64,000 bases of DNA from Rhizobium chutanense (GTDB lineage: Bacteria; Pseudomonadota; Alphaproteobacteria; Rhizobiales; Rhizobiaceae): NCBI RefSeq assembly GCF_002531935.1, contig NZ_NWSV01000002.1, positions 434,001 to 498,000 on the forward strand. The letters run 5' to 3'. This document shows, in pieces, positions 8,859 to 17,497 of this stretch (positions are counted from its first letter, which is position 1; every line of letters starts with the position of its first letter). Under the pieces are notes generated by a model that was not told where the DNA came from, did not search any database, and saw only the letters and a program-made list of their open reading frames with translations. The position numbers were made by a program, and so were the translations under genes.

Positions 8859-10040
8859 ATGCTGCAACGTCCGGCAAACACTTACAGCGGCGAGAGCTGG
8901 GCCAATGCCGCAGCCGCCGGAAATCTGCCGGAACGGCTGGTCATCGTCACCGATGCCTGGCATCCGCAGGTCAATGGCGTGGTGCGTTCGATCGAGAACA
9001 CCAATCGCGAACTGGCCAAGATGGGCGTTGCGGTTTCGATGGTGACGCCGGAGCGCTTCAACAGCATCCCCTGCCCGACCTATCCCGAGATCCGCCTGTC
9101 GATCGCCAGTTATCGCCGCATCGCCCGCGAGATCGCAAAGCACAATCCCTCCTACGTGCATATCGCCACCGAAGGGCCGCTCGGGCTGACCGCCCGCCGC
9201 TGGTGCCTGAAGAACCGCATGCCATTTTCGACGAGCTACCACACCCGCTTCCCGGAATATGTCGCGGCCCGCCTGCCGATCCCGAAGAGCTGGCTCTATT
9301 CATTCGTCCGCTGGTTCCACAATGGCGGCGCCGGCTGCATGGTGGCGACACCGAGCCTTGCGCGCGAACTGTCGGAAAAAGGCATCCGCAATCTCATGCC
9401 CTGGAGCCGCGGCATCGACGCCACGCAATTCAGGCCGATGGCGCTTGAGGAAAAGCCCTTCGGCCTGCCGCGCCCGATCTTCATGACCGTCGGTCGCGTG
9501 GCACTGGAAAAGAACCTGCCGGCCTTCCTCGATCTCGATCTGCCGGGCTCGAAGGTCGTCGTCGGCGACGGGCCGGCCCGCGCCGAGCTCGAAAAGCAAT
9601 ATCCTGATGTTTTCTTCGCCGGCGTGAAATTCGGCGAGGAGTTGGCACAAGCCTATGCCCAGGCCGACGTCTTCGTCTTTCCCTCGCTCACCGACACTTT
9701 CGGCAACACCATCCTCGAAGCGCTGGCCTCGGGCGTACCGGTCGCTGCCTATCCGGTAACCGGCCCGCTCGACATCATCGGCGAGGACAGCGAGGTCGGT
9801 GCGCTGGACATGGACCTGCGCGCCGCCTGTCTTGCCGCGCTTTCCGCTTCGCGGGAGAAGGCGCATGCGCTCGCCATGCAATATTCCTGGGAAGCGGCGA
9901 CGCTGCAGTTCATCAACAACATCCGCGCCGCCAACGGCGTCATCACGCCGAAATGGAAGAAAGCCTGGCAATTTGCCAAGTCGCTTCCAAGAAGCCGAAA
10001 GCCCGGCGAAACCGCCGGGCCTCTCCCTTCCGGAGACTGA
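8859..10040 (+). CDS. GT4 glycosyltransferase, possible membrane-lipid glycosyltransferase
   Basis: 393 residues from ATG 8859, preceded by GGATGGAAA; a TTG at 8823 would add 12 residues. 'VTDAWHPQVNGVVRSIENTNREL' near the N-terminus is the GT4 acceptor loop, and 'SLTDTFGNTILEALASG' near residue 285 is the nucleotide-sugar E-x7-E region. The layout (UDP-sugar dependent GT-B fold, membrane-associated) matches Rhizobiaceae glycosyltransferases that make glucosyl- or glucuronosyl-diacylglycerol under phosphate limitation, and mannosyltransferases of the same clan. Which one is not decidable here. Its stop abuts the stop of the convergent hydrolase gene, and a GC hairpin at 10001-10020 lies within its last codons. 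Confidence 0.8.
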   Translation: MLQRPANTYSGESWANAAAAGNLPERLVIVTDAWHPQVNGVVRSIENTNRELAKMGVAVSMVTPERFNSIPCPTYPEIRLSIASYRRIAREIAKHNPSYVHIATEGPLGLTARRWCLKNRMPFSTSYHTRFPEYVAARLPIPKSWLYSFVRWFHNGGAGCMVATPSLARELSEKGIRNLMPWSRGIDATQFRPMALEEKPFGLPRPIFMTVGRVALEKNLPAFLDLDLPGSKVVVGDGPARAELEKQYPDVFFAGVKFGEELAQAYAQADVFVFPSLTDTFGNTILEALASGVPVAAYPVTGPLDIIGEDSEVGALDMDLRAACLAALSASREKAHALAMQYSWEAATLQFINNIRAANGVITPKWKKAWQFAKSLPRSRKPGETAGPLPSGD

Positions 10041-11060
10041 TCAATCCTTCTTGTGCAGGGCGCTGTGCAGCGTGTCGTTGGCGACTGCAATTGCGCTGCG
10101 GACGGCAGGCGTTTCGGTAATCGCATTCAGCAGCACGAAGTCGTGGATCGTACCGTTGTAGCGGATCGAGGTGACCTTGACGCCGGCCTGGCTGAGTTTG
10201 CGGCCATAGGCTTCGCCCTCGTCGCGCAGCACGTCGTTTTCATCGGTGATGATAAGCGCCGGCGGCAGGCCGTTGAGTTGATCGAGCGATGCCTGCAGCG
10301 GCGAAGCCGTCGGCTCCTTGCGCTTGGCTTCGTCGGGCAGGTAAGCGTCCCAGAACCATTTCATCGCCTCCTTCGTCAGCCACGGACCATCGGCGAACTG
10401 GTTATAGGAACCATTGTCGAAACTGGCGTCGGTGACGGGGTAGAACAGCACCTGCTGGTCGATGGCAGGACGGCCGCGTTCCTTGGCAAGCAGCGTCACG
10501 ACGGCCGCCATATTGCCGCCGACGCTGTCGCCTGCCACCGCGAGCCTGCCGGCATCGACATTGAATTCCTTGGCATGCTCGGCGACATATTTGGTCGCGG
10601 CATAGGCCTGCTCGATGGCGACGGGATAACGGGCTTCCGGCGAGCGTTCGTAATCGACGAAGACGACGGCGGCATTAGCACCGTTGGCGATTTCGCGCAC
10701 CAGCCGGTCATGCGTATCGGCATCACCCAGCACCCAGCCGCCGCCGTGGAAATAGAGAATGACCGGCAGCGTGCCCTTGGCATGTTCCGGGCGGACGATG
10801 CGCAGCTTGATGCTATCCGTCGGGCCTGCCTTGATGACCTTGTTCTCTTCCTGCGCGGCAAGCTTCTTCACGTCGCCCTTCTGCGCGCCGGCCAGCACAT
10901 TGCGGGCATCGGCCGGCGACAGCGTATAGATCGGCTTGCCGCCGGCAAGACTGTCGATGAACTTCTGCGTGGTCGGTTCCAGTACCGGATCGGCCAGCGC
11001 GCCGACGGCGGAAGCTGCCAGGAGTGCTGCTGCGGAAACTGCAGTCTTGATGGTCGACAT
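10041..11060 (-). CDS. Secreted alpha/beta hydrolase (hormone-sensitive-lipase type esterase)
   Basis: 339 residues from ATG 11060, with GAGGACGAG upstream; an in-frame extension to 11138 lacks a signal. A signal peptide is evident ('VSAAALLAASAVGALA' then DP). The oxyanion motif 'YFHGGGWVLGD', the nucleophile 'GDSVGGN', an Asp in 'ENDVLRDEG' and the His in 'IHDF' identify the alpha/beta hydrolase fold-3 family (lipase/esterase). The substrate is probably a short-chain or aromatic ester in the periplasm. It is divergent from an OhrR-like regulator across a promoter region with long inverted repeats, so it is probably that regulator's target. Confidence 0.85.
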   Translation of the reverse strand: MSTIKTAVSAAALLAASAVGALADPVLEPTTQKFIDSLAGGKPIYTLSPADARNVLAGAQKGDVKKLAAQEENKVIKAGPTDSIKLRIVRPEHAKGTLPVILYFHGGGWVLGDADTHDRLVREIANGANAAVVFVDYERSPEARYPVAIEQAYAATKYVAEHAKEFNVDAGRLAVAGDSVGGNMAAVVTLLAKERGRPAIDQQVLFYPVTDASFDNGSYNQFADGPWLTKEAMKWFWDAYLPDEAKRKEPTASPLQASLDQLNGLPPALIITDENDVLRDEGEAYGRKLSQAGVKVTSIRYNGTIHDFVLLNAITETPAVRSAIAVANDTLHSALHKKD

Positions 11061-11101
11061 TGTCTCGTCCTCTCGGTTTCGGTGTCCTTCGTGAACACGA
11101 C

Positions 11102-11198
11102 ATTTATATCGCGCACGATTATTTATTGGACAATTCAAATTTCGGTATGTCTGCCATGCATAAAAATCGCTTCCAATTATTTATTGCGCGATATAAAT
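11102..11198. promoter_or_regulatory. Divergent promoter/operator with 14-bp inverted repeat
   Basis: ATTTATATCGCGCA (11102-11115) and its perfect complement TGCGCGATATAAAT (11185-11198) flank the region between the hydrolase and the MarR gene. Inside, ATTATTTATTG occurs twice in direct orientation (11118-11128 and 11176-11186), and ACAATTCAAATT (about 11130) loosely resembles OhrR operators. This is a likely binding region of the adjacent regulator. Confidence 0.55.
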
Positions 11199-11220
11199 TC
11201 GATCAGTTCTGGAGATGACC

Positions 11221-11658
11221 ATGCAGGATCAGCTGAAGCTCGACGATTTCATCTGCTTCGCCGTCTACACGGCAAGCCACGCTCTCAACCGCGTCTACAA
11301 GCCGCTTCTCGACACGCTCGGCCTCACCTATCCGCAATATCTCGCCATGGTCGCGCTGTGGAGCGAGGACGGCCAGACCGTCGGCGGCCTCGGCGAAAAG
11401 CTCTTCCTGGAATCGAGCACGCTGACGCCGTTGCTGAAACGCCTGGAAAGTGCCGGTTATATCAGGCGCGAGCGCAGCAAGGACGACGAGCGCGTCGTCG
11501 TGCTTCGGCTGACGGAGGAAGGCAAGCGTCTGAAGGAAAAAGCACTCGCCATCCCCGGCTGCATCGCCGCCGCCAGCGGCCGCGATGCAGTCGACCTCAC
11601 CCGGCTGCAGAGCGAGATCGTGGCGTTGCGCGAGGCGCTGAATAGAAGTGCGGCTTAG
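11221..11658 (+). CDS. OhrR-type MarR family transcriptional regulator
   Basis: 145 residues from ATG 11221, with GGAG 6 bases before it; ATG 11215 is too close to that site. The N-terminal 'DFICFAVYTASHALNRVY' carries the single reactive Cys and following Tyr context of OhrR peroxide sensors. A winged helix ('VGGLGEKLFLESSTLTPLLKRLE', then 'ERSKDDERVV') follows. OhrR represses until its Cys is oxidised by organic hydroperoxides. Here no ohr gene is adjacent; the divergent neighbour is a secreted esterase, so the sensed signal may be a lipid peroxide or something different. Confidence 0.82.
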   Translation: MQDQLKLDDFICFAVYTASHALNRVYKPLLDTLGLTYPQYLAMVALWSEDGQTVGGLGEKLFLESSTLTPLLKRLESAGYIRRERSKDDERVVVLRLTEEGKRLKEKALAIPGCIAAASGRDAVDLTRLQSEIVALREALNRSAA

Positions 11659-11688
11659 ATTGCCATAGCTATCACAGCGCCTGTGATA

Positions 11689-11853
11689 CCCCCCTCTGCC
11701 CTGCCGGGCATCTCGCCCACAGGTGGGGAGATCGGCTGGGCCCGATGGTTTCCCCCAAACAACTGGCCATCACATGAACCGCAAATTTAGGGCGAGGCAT
11801 GGCTTCTTGCCGATCTCCCCCTTGTGGGAGATGCCCGGCAGGACAGAGGGGGG
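11689..11853. repeat. Palindromic intergenic element, family A (copy 1)
   Basis: The left arm CCCCCTCTGCCCTGCCGGGC and the right arm ending GCCCGGCAGGACAGAGGGGG are inverted copies at the ends of a roughly 165-bp unit; each arm also forms a local hairpin around the CTCCCCC/GGGGGAG motif. Two further copies are at 21262-21435 and 30498-30707. This is the mosaic type of repeat common between rhizobial genes. It separates the MarR gene from der. Confidence 0.8.
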
Positions 11854-11891
11854 TGCCAAGCGCAGCGACGCCAGCCATCGTCTCTAAACTC

Positions 11892-13316
11892 TTACGTCCG
11901 TCTCTTCTTGCCTTCGAACGGATTCTCGGCCGAGCGGAAATGGATACGGATCGGCACGCTCGGCATATCGAAATCGGCGCGCAGCCCATTGATCAGATAG
12001 CGCGTATAGGATTCCGGCAGCGCATCCGACCGTGTACACGAAATCATAAACGCCGGCGGCCGAGCCTTGACCTGCGTCATATATTTCAGCTTGATCCGGC
12101 GGCCGGAAACAGCCGGTGGCGGATGCTGGATCTGCTGCGTCTCCAGCCAGCGATTGAGCCGCGCCGTCGAGATGCGCTTGTTCCAGACCCTATCCGTGTC
12201 GATGATCGACTGCATCAACTTATCAAGCCCCCAGCCGGTCTGGCCGGAGATCGGCACGGCGCGGATGCCACGCGCCTGCGGCAGCAGCCGGTCGGTCTTT
12301 TCGCGCAGATCCGCAAGCACCGCCTGCCGGTCTTCGATCATGTCCCACTTGTTGAACGCCAGAACGGCCGCGCGGCCCTCGCGCAATACCAGATCGACGA
12401 TCTGCAGATCTTGCTTCTCGAAAGGGATCGTCGCGTCGAAGACGATGACGACGGTTTCAGCGAAGCGGATGGCGCGCAGCGCATCGGCGACGGAAAGCTT
12501 CTCCAGCTTCTCGGTCACCCGCGCCTTGCGGCGCATGCCTGCGGTGTCGAACATCTTGATGGTGCGGCCGCGCCAGTCCCATTCGACCGAGATGGAATCA
12601 CGGGTAATGCCTGCCTCCGGCCCGGTCAAAAGCCGGTCCTCGCCGAGGAAGCGGTTGATCAGCGTCGACTTGCCGGCATTCGGACGGCCGACGATCGCCA
12701 CCCGGAGCGGCTTGGTGTCGTCATAAACGGGCTCTTCGTCTTCGTCCTCACCCTCGTCGCCCGCGCTATGGAGAATATCGACGTCCGTGACGGCAACGTC
12801 CTCCTTGGCATAGGCCCGGTCCTTGCCGATCGCCTCGACGATCGCATCGCGCAGATCGAGCATGCCTTGCCCATGTTCGGCCGAGATCGGCGTCGGTTCG
12901 CCGAGGCCGAGCGTATAGGCGTCGTAAAAACCGCTGTCGGAGCCCCGCGCTTCGGATTTGTTGGCGACCAGTACCACCGGCTTGCCGCGTCGGCGCAGCA
13001 TTTCCGCAAGCGCCGTATCGACCGGCGTCAGCCCGTTCTTGGCGTCGACGACGAAGAGCGAAAGATCGGCCTCATCGATTGCCGCTTCCGTCTGGGCGCG
13101 CATGCGGCCCTGCAGGCTTTCCTCGTCGGCCTCTTCCAGGCCGGCCGTGTCGATGATCGTGAAGGTCAAGCCCATCAGCCGCGCGTCGCCCGGCCGGCGG
13201 TCGCGGGTCACGCCGGGCGTGTCGTCGACAAGCGCCAGCTTCTTTCCCACAAGCCGGTTGAAAAGCGTCGATTTACCGACATTCGGACGACCGACGATCG
13301 CGACCGTGAAACTCAT
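11892..13316 (-). CDS. der: Ribosome biogenesis GTPase Der
   Basis: 474 residues with two tandem GTPase domains. Domain 1 has G1 'GRPNVGKST' at residue 9, G3 'DTAG' and G4 'NKSE'; domain 2 has 'GRPNAGKST', 'DTAGMRRKA' and 'NKWD'. A C-terminal KH-like domain ends in 'FEGKKRRT', the standard Der ending. Der acts in 50S subunit maturation and is usually essential. The linker between the GTPase domains is long and acidic ('[11 protein letters not shown]'). The gene follows a TPR membrane protein by 15 bp, an order common in alphaproteobacteria. Confidence 0.97.
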   Translation of the reverse strand: MSFTVAIVGRPNVGKSTLFNRLVGKKLALVDDTPGVTRDRRPGDARLMGLTFTIIDTAGLEEADEESLQGRMRAQTEAAIDEADLSLFVVDAKNGLTPVDTALAEMLRRRGKPVVLVANKSEARGSDSGFYDAYTLGLGEPTPISAEHGQGMLDLRDAIVEAIGKDRAYAKEDVAVTDVDILHSAGDEGEDEDEEPVYDDTKPLRVAIVGRPNAGKSTLINRFLGEDRLLTGPEAGITRDSISVEWDWRGRTIKMFDTAGMRRKARVTEKLEKLSVADALRAIRFAETVVIVFDATIPFEKQDLQIVDLVLREGRAAVLAFNKWDMIEDRQAVLADLREKTDRLLPQARGIRAVPISGQTGWGLDKLMQSIIDTDRVWNKRISTARLNRWLETQQIQHPPPAVSGRRIKLKYMTQVKARPPAFMISCTRSDALPESYTRYLINGLRADFDMPSVPIRIHFRSAENPFEGKKRRT

Positions 13317-13331
13317 TCTTTTTCCTTAAGC

Positions 13332-14015
13332 TTAACCCTGCGCGGCGGGCGCCTTGCCGGATGCGGTAATGAGATCAAGCATCATATGGGCACGATTGCC
13401 AACATTGCGCGGGCTGTCGGTATCGTCGACGATCGACTGGAACCATTGCCGCGCCTGCGTCATGTTGCCGGCCTTATAGGAAGCAAGGCCGAGCGCTTCG
13501 CGCGCCGAATGGCGGAAGGCATTGCCGGGCACGGCCATTTCCTCGATCGCCGCCGAAACCTGCTCGTAGGAGCCGTTTTCGATCAGCAGCCAGCCGGCGC
13601 GCATCTTGGCGGCATCGCGCACGGCAGCCGGAACGCCATTGTCCTTGCCGATCTCGTTGAAGGCGGCGACCGCAGCAGCCGCATCGCCCTTCTGCGCCTG
13701 GACGGTCGCGGCCCGCATACGCGCCAGCACCGGATAGGCGCCATGGCCTTCCTTCTCCAGCTTGTCGAGCGCGGCCAGCGCCTCGTCGTTCTTGTTCTCG
13801 TCGGCAAGCTTCATCGCCGCCAGGAACTGGTCGCCGGCGCTGGAGGAGCGGTTGTCGTCCCAATATTCATAGAGAACCTTGGCGGCGGTGCCGACGACGA
13901 TCAGGATGGCGACGACGATGATATAGCGGCCGAAACGGCGCCAGACGCCCTTCATCTGGTCGGACCGCAATTCCTCATTGACTTCACGGATGAAGCTGTC
14001 GTCGTTGAATGCCAT
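13332..14015 (-). CDS. Tetratricopeptide-repeat inner-membrane protein (YfgM/ancillary SecYEG type)
   Basis: 227 residues. A short cytoplasmic N-terminus ('FIREVNEELRSDQMKGVWRRFGRY') precedes one membrane helix (about residues 29-48) and a periplasmic TPR-like helical domain. The family resembles YfgM, which associates with the SecYEG translocon. In many proteobacteria it is followed by bamB and der; here der follows directly with no bamB between. Both genes look co-transcribed on the minus strand. Confidence 0.8.
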   Translation of the reverse strand: MAFNDDSFIREVNEELRSDQMKGVWRRFGRYIIVVAILIVVGTAAKVLYEYWDDNRSSSAGDQFLAAMKLADENKNDEALAALDKLEKEGHGAYPVLARMRAATVQAQKGDAAAAVAAFNEIGKDNGVPAAVRDAAKMRAGWLLIENGSYEQVSAAIEEMAVPGNAFRHSAREALGLASYKAGNMTQARQWFQSIVDDTDSPRNVGNRAHMMLDLITASGKAPAAQG

Positions 14016-14114
14016 TCTCGTCTCCGGCCGCGGAAATACTCACACTATGCATAATGCATATTGTCGGGCCTTCTACCCCATTTTGCCGCCGTTGTAAGGG
14101 GGATGTGAAAGATT

Positions 14115-14216
14115 AGAGCGCCGCGCGTCCGACAGGACGCGCTAAGGACGCTCTAACACTTTGAATCCGCGCATAATCCTTTCCGAAAATCGGAATCGAT
14201 TTTCGGGCTTATGCGC
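14115..14216. repeat. RIME-like intergenic mosaic element
   Basis: Two hairpins are joined: GCGCGTCC/GGACGCGC (14123-14130 and 14135-14142) and CCGAAAATCG/CGATTTTCGG (14183-14192 and 14197-14206), the latter flanked by GCATAA/TTATGC. The 'AGAGCGCCGCGCGTCC' and 'GGACGCTCTAACACTTTGAA' wording is typical of the rhizobial RIME class. The right edge supplies the stop codon of the NnrU gene. Confidence 0.75.
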
Positions 14217-14802
14217 TGGTCATGACGAGCGGCGAAACCCCGATCAACCATTCGTGCAGCTTCCAGATGATCAGCGCCCAGACCACGATGCCGATGAAGG
14301 CGGCATAGAGGTCGTATTTGGCCGAGACGAAGGGCCGGAGCGTGATTTCGCCGGCCCGCTCACGGCGCTTGAGCGAAATGCGCAGGATCACGCCCCAGGC
14401 GAGAAAGGCTGCAAACAGCAGGACCGACGACGTCTCGCCATTGGCGAGCAGATGCGCCAGCGCCCAGATCTTCACCGACAGCACCATCGGATGTTTGGTC
14501 TTCGTCGCGATATGCCCCGCCGGCAGCAGCGAGGCGACGAGACAGATCATCGCGATCAGCATCAGCGTAATGGCGATATGCGCCATCCAGACCGGCGGAT
14601 TGTAAAGCATGCCGGTCACCTGCCCGGCCTGGCCGAAACCGTAGATCAGCAGGATCAGCGTGAGGATGCTGGCAACCGAATAGCCGGCCCGCCAGCCATT
14701 TTCGCCCAGCCTTGCGATCATCGAGCGACGAAAGCCCGGAGCCACCACCCGCACCAGATGCACGCCGAGAAAAAGTACGATGCCGACGATAAGCAATGTC
14801 AT
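14209..14802 (-). CDS. NnrU family integral membrane protein
   Basis: 197 residues with six or so hydrophobic segments. 'GHIATKTKHPMVLSVKIWALAHLLANG' is the NnrU/isoprenoid-methyltransferase-like signature. NnrU was named from denitrification gene clusters, but single copies like this occur in organisms without denitrification, and no nor/nir genes are nearby; some relatives act in carotenoid or heme-linked chemistry. The function here is open. The last codons and stop fall inside a palindromic element, so its C-terminus may be recently altered. Confidence 0.85.
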   Translation of the reverse strand: MTLLIVGIVLFLGVHLVRVVAPGFRRSMIARLGENGWRAGYSVASILTLILLIYGFGQAGQVTGMLYNPPVWMAHIAITLMLIAMICLVASLLPAGHIATKTKHPMVLSVKIWALAHLLANGETSSVLLFAAFLAWGVILRISLKRRERAGEITLRPFVSAKYDLYAAFIGIVVWALIIWKLHEWLIGVSPLVMTSA

Positions 14803-14923
14803 TGCGGATCCCTTCCGTGCCGTTTGTCATGGCTTAGCGGCTGGCGGGAAAAAATGCCAGCAAGACCGCAGCTTCGCCGCAATTCTATTGGAGGGAAACC
14901 GCGAACAAATTGTCGCGGTGCCC

Positions 14924-15913
14924 ATGTCTCGTCTTCTTCTCGCCACCTATCTGGCTGCCTCGTTCGTTCTTCCTGCGGTGGCGGAGGCGGCCGACCGGCC
15001 GAAACAGCTCGTCATCATCTCTTTCGACGGCGCCCACGACAATGCGCTCTGGCTGAAGAGCCGCGAAATGGCGGCGAAGAACGGCGCCCACTTCACCTAT
15101 TTCCTCTCCTGCACCTTCCTGATGAACGAGGCGGCGAAAAAGGCCTACCAGGCACCGCATCAGAAACGCGGAAAATCCAATGTCGGCTTTGCCCAGAGCG
15201 ACGACGAGATCCGCGAGCGCCTCGGCAATATCTGGCATGCCCATCTCGAAGGCCACGACATATCGAGCCATGCCTGCGGCCATTTTGACGGCCGCCAGTG
15301 GAGCGAGGCCGACTGGTCGGCCGAATACGCGACCTTTCGCACGACCCTGAAAAATGCGTGGAAAAGCGTCGGCCTCGAGGAGCCGGCCGGCTGGCAGGAC
15401 CTGGTCGATCACGGCATCAAGGGCTTTCGCGCCCCCTACCTCTCCGCGACGGCCGGCGCCGATATGATCACCGCCGAAAAGAAGGCGGGCTTCAGCTATG
15501 ATGCGAGCCTCGTCACCAAAGGCCCGGCCATGCCTGTCGAGGAAGACGGCATGATCCGCTTCGGCCTGCCGTTGATCCCCGAAGGCCCGAACGAAAAACC
15601 GATCATCGGCATGGACTACAACCTCTTCGTCCGCCATTCCAAGGGCGAGGAAGATTCGGCAGACAGCGCTGCCTTCGAGCAGCGCGCCTATTCAGCCTTC
15701 AAAGAGGCTTTCGACAAGCAATATGCCGGCAGCAGAATTCCCCTGCAACTCGGCTTCCACTTCGTCGAAATGAACGGCGGCGCCTACTGGCGCGCTCTCG
15801 ACCGCCTGGTCGGCGACGTCTGCCACCGCACCGACGTCGCCTGCGTCAGCTATTCGGAAGCGATCCCGATGATCGAAGCGCGCGGAAAACTGGAGCGGGC
15901 GTCGGGGCTCTGA
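14924..15913 (+). CDS. Secreted polysaccharide deacetylase family protein
   Basis: 329 residues from ATG 14924; a GTG at 14918 is an alternative, and GGAGGG at 14890-14895 is rather far from both. The signal peptide 'LLLATYLAASFVLPAVAEA' is clear. The NodB-like metal site can be followed: 'ISFDGAHDNALW' (first Asp), 'HDISSHACGHFDG' (His pair) and 'GFRAPYLS' (Arg/Pro motif). The domain is circular and long like fungal-type or bacterial chitin/peptidoglycan deacetylases acting in the periplasm. The substrate is unknown. It stands alone next to repeats. Confidence 0.85.
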   Translation: MSRLLLATYLAASFVLPAVAEAADRPKQLVIISFDGAHDNALWLKSREMAAKNGAHFTYFLSCTFLMNEAAKKAYQAPHQKRGKSNVGFAQSDDEIRERLGNIWHAHLEGHDISSHACGHFDGRQWSEADWSAEYATFRTTLKNAWKSVGLEEPAGWQDLVDHGIKGFRAPYLSATAGADMITAEKKAGFSYDASLVTKGPAMPVEEDGMIRFGLPLIPEGPNEKPIIGMDYNLFVRHSKGEEDSADSAAFEQRAYSAFKEAFDKQYAGSRIPLQLGFHFVEMNGGAYWRALDRLVGDVCHRTDVACVSYSEAIPMIEARGKLERASGL

Positions 15914-15947
15914 TAAGTTATCTTAGGATGAGGCGTGGTGCCGTGCA

Positions 15948-16066
15948 GCCCCCTCATCCGACCCTGCGGGCCACCTTCTCCCCGCTGGGGAGAAGGGGAA
16001 ACGAGACGTCTCCGCAAGTCTCTTCTCCCCATCGGGGAGAAGGTGCCGGCAGGCGGATGAGGGGGC
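15948..16066. repeat. Palindromic intergenic element, family B
   Basis: GCCCCCTCATCCG (15948-15960) is the inverted copy of CGGATGAGGGGGC (16054-16066). Two internal hairpins around CTTCTCCCC...GGGGAGAAG lie on each arm. It sits between convergent genes (deacetylase and bacA) and could act as a bidirectional terminator. The family differs in sequence from family A. Confidence 0.8.
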
Positions 16067-16108
16067 CGCAAACGCCAACCTTCCGATCGCTGCGAAATCC
16101 CCCACTCA

Positions 16109-17374
16109 TCAACCGTCGGCGTGCACCACACCTGCCTCACGCTCCAGATAACGCTGGTCGATATCCGGCAGCGGCTCGTCGTCGATTGCCGCTTCGAAGG
16201 CCTTGAGACGTTTGTGGATCGAGAGCAGCTCAATGATCGTCGTCCAGGAATTGACAAGGTACTGGAACGAGTTGCTGACCTGGCCGAAGGCGGTCGAGAT
16301 CTGCTGGAAGATACCGTAAGTGATCGTGCCCGCCACGATCGTCGGCACCAGCATGAAGACCACGAAGAGCGCGTCGGCCTGGATATAGAAATAGCGGGCG
16401 ACGTTGAAATACATGTAGTGGAAATACATGCGGTAATAATTGCGGCGGACGTTGCCGAAGAGTTCCGTAACTGTCAGCGGATGAGCCCGTTCTGCATGGT
16501 CCTCGCCATAGACCAGTTCCTTGCGATAGGCCGCTTCCACGCGCTGATTGCGGAAGTTCAGCCCCGGCAGCTTGACGCCTGCAACCGCCAGCAGGAGCGT
16601 GCCGAACGCAGACCAGAACAGCGCCAGCCAGAAGAGCGAATTCGCCACCGGCCCGATGAACGGCAGTTCCGTTACATAATGCGACAGCGCCAGAAGGATC
16701 GGAAGGAATACCACGAGCGTCATCACCGAGTTGATGAGGCTGATGCCAAGGCCTTCGAGCGTGCTTGAAAAGCGCATCGTGTCTTCCTGAACGCGCTGTG
16801 AGGCGCCTTCGATGTGACGCAGCTTTTCCCACTTCGACATGTAGAAATTGTTCATCGCCGTGCGCCAGCGGAAGATGTAGTGACTGGTGAAGAAGTCGGT
16901 CATGATCGACACGAACATGCTGAGGAACGCGATCTGACAGAAGACCCACATCAGGCTGTAAAAATTGTCGACGGAAATGCCCGGCTGCTTCGACAATGCG
17001 TTCTGCAGGAGGTCACCGAACGGCCGGCGCCAGTTGTTGATCACGACACTGATCTGGACGCCGAAATAGGTCACGAAAATGATCAGCGCCGAACCCCAGA
17101 TCGACCACAGCTTCCAGGGATGGTTCCGCGCTATCAGATGCCATGCGCCGCAGAAGACCAGCGCCGACAGAAAAAAATAGCTGTAGAACCAGACATTTTC
17201 CGGTAGCAGGAAGAATGAGAGATCGATCGGCTGCTGTTCCTCGGCAACCGGCGCATAACCGAGCGATGCACCGAGACCAGCGGCGACGAGATACCATCCG
17301 GCAATGGAAATCAGGGTCCAAACGACGAGCGAAGTAAAGAACGCCTTCGGCTGTGGAAAAAAAGAATGAAACAC
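16109..17374 (-). CDS. bacA: BacA/SbmA family peptide transporter
   Basis: 421 residues from GTG 17374, which has AGGAAAG about 10 bases upstream and gives the usual N-terminus 'FHSFFPQPKAFF'; an earlier GTG (17422) has no ribosome site. Conserved SbmA_BacA segments include 'RWRTAMNNFYMSKW', 'RVQEDTMRF', 'ASQRVQEDT' and 'RMYFHYMYFNVARYFY'. BacA is a proton-driven inner-membrane importer of antimicrobial and nodule NCR peptides and influences very-long-chain fatty acid content of lipid A. It is needed for bacteroid survival with IRLC legumes. Eight or so membrane helices are expected, and there is no ABC ATPase domain, as in SbmA. Confidence 0.93.
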   Translation of the reverse strand: MFHSFFPQPKAFFTSLVVWTLISIAGWYLVAAGLGASLGYAPVAEEQQPIDLSFFLLPENVWFYSYFFLSALVFCGAWHLIARNHPWKLWSIWGSALIIFVTYFGVQISVVINNWRRPFGDLLQNALSKQPGISVDNFYSLMWVFCQIAFLSMFVSIMTDFFTSHYIFRWRTAMNNFYMSKWEKLRHIEGASQRVQEDTMRFSSTLEGLGISLINSVMTLVVFLPILLALSHYVTELPFIGPVANSLFWLALFWSAFGTLLLAVAGVKLPGLNFRNQRVEAAYRKELVYGEDHAERAHPLTVTELFGNVRRNYYRMYFHYMYFNVARYFYIQADALFVVFMLVPTIVAGTITYGIFQQISTAFGQVSNSFQYLVNSWTTIIELLSIHKRLKAFEAAIDDEPLPDIDQRYLEREAGVVHADG

Positions 17375-17497
17375 GGGGGGCTTTGCTTTCCTGAACTGTG
17401 AGTCTCGGGAGTGTCGTGACACTGATTTTGCCGGAAACTAAGGCAGTTCGAAGGAAGCAGCAATGGGTTCGGGTGATTGTTACGCAGATGTAACCGG

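Noticed and set aside
10053..11645. 530-codon frame across the hydrolase and MarR genes
   Set aside because: Antisense to the hydrolase and out of frame with the MarR gene; no family features.
11799..14054. 751-codon open frame opposite der and the TPR gene
   Set aside because: It is antisense to two clearly conserved genes; its composition is the mirror of their codon bias.
15923..16257. Small frames in the palindrome between the deacetylase and bacA
   Set aside because: They are made of hairpin repeat sequence and lack ribosome sites.
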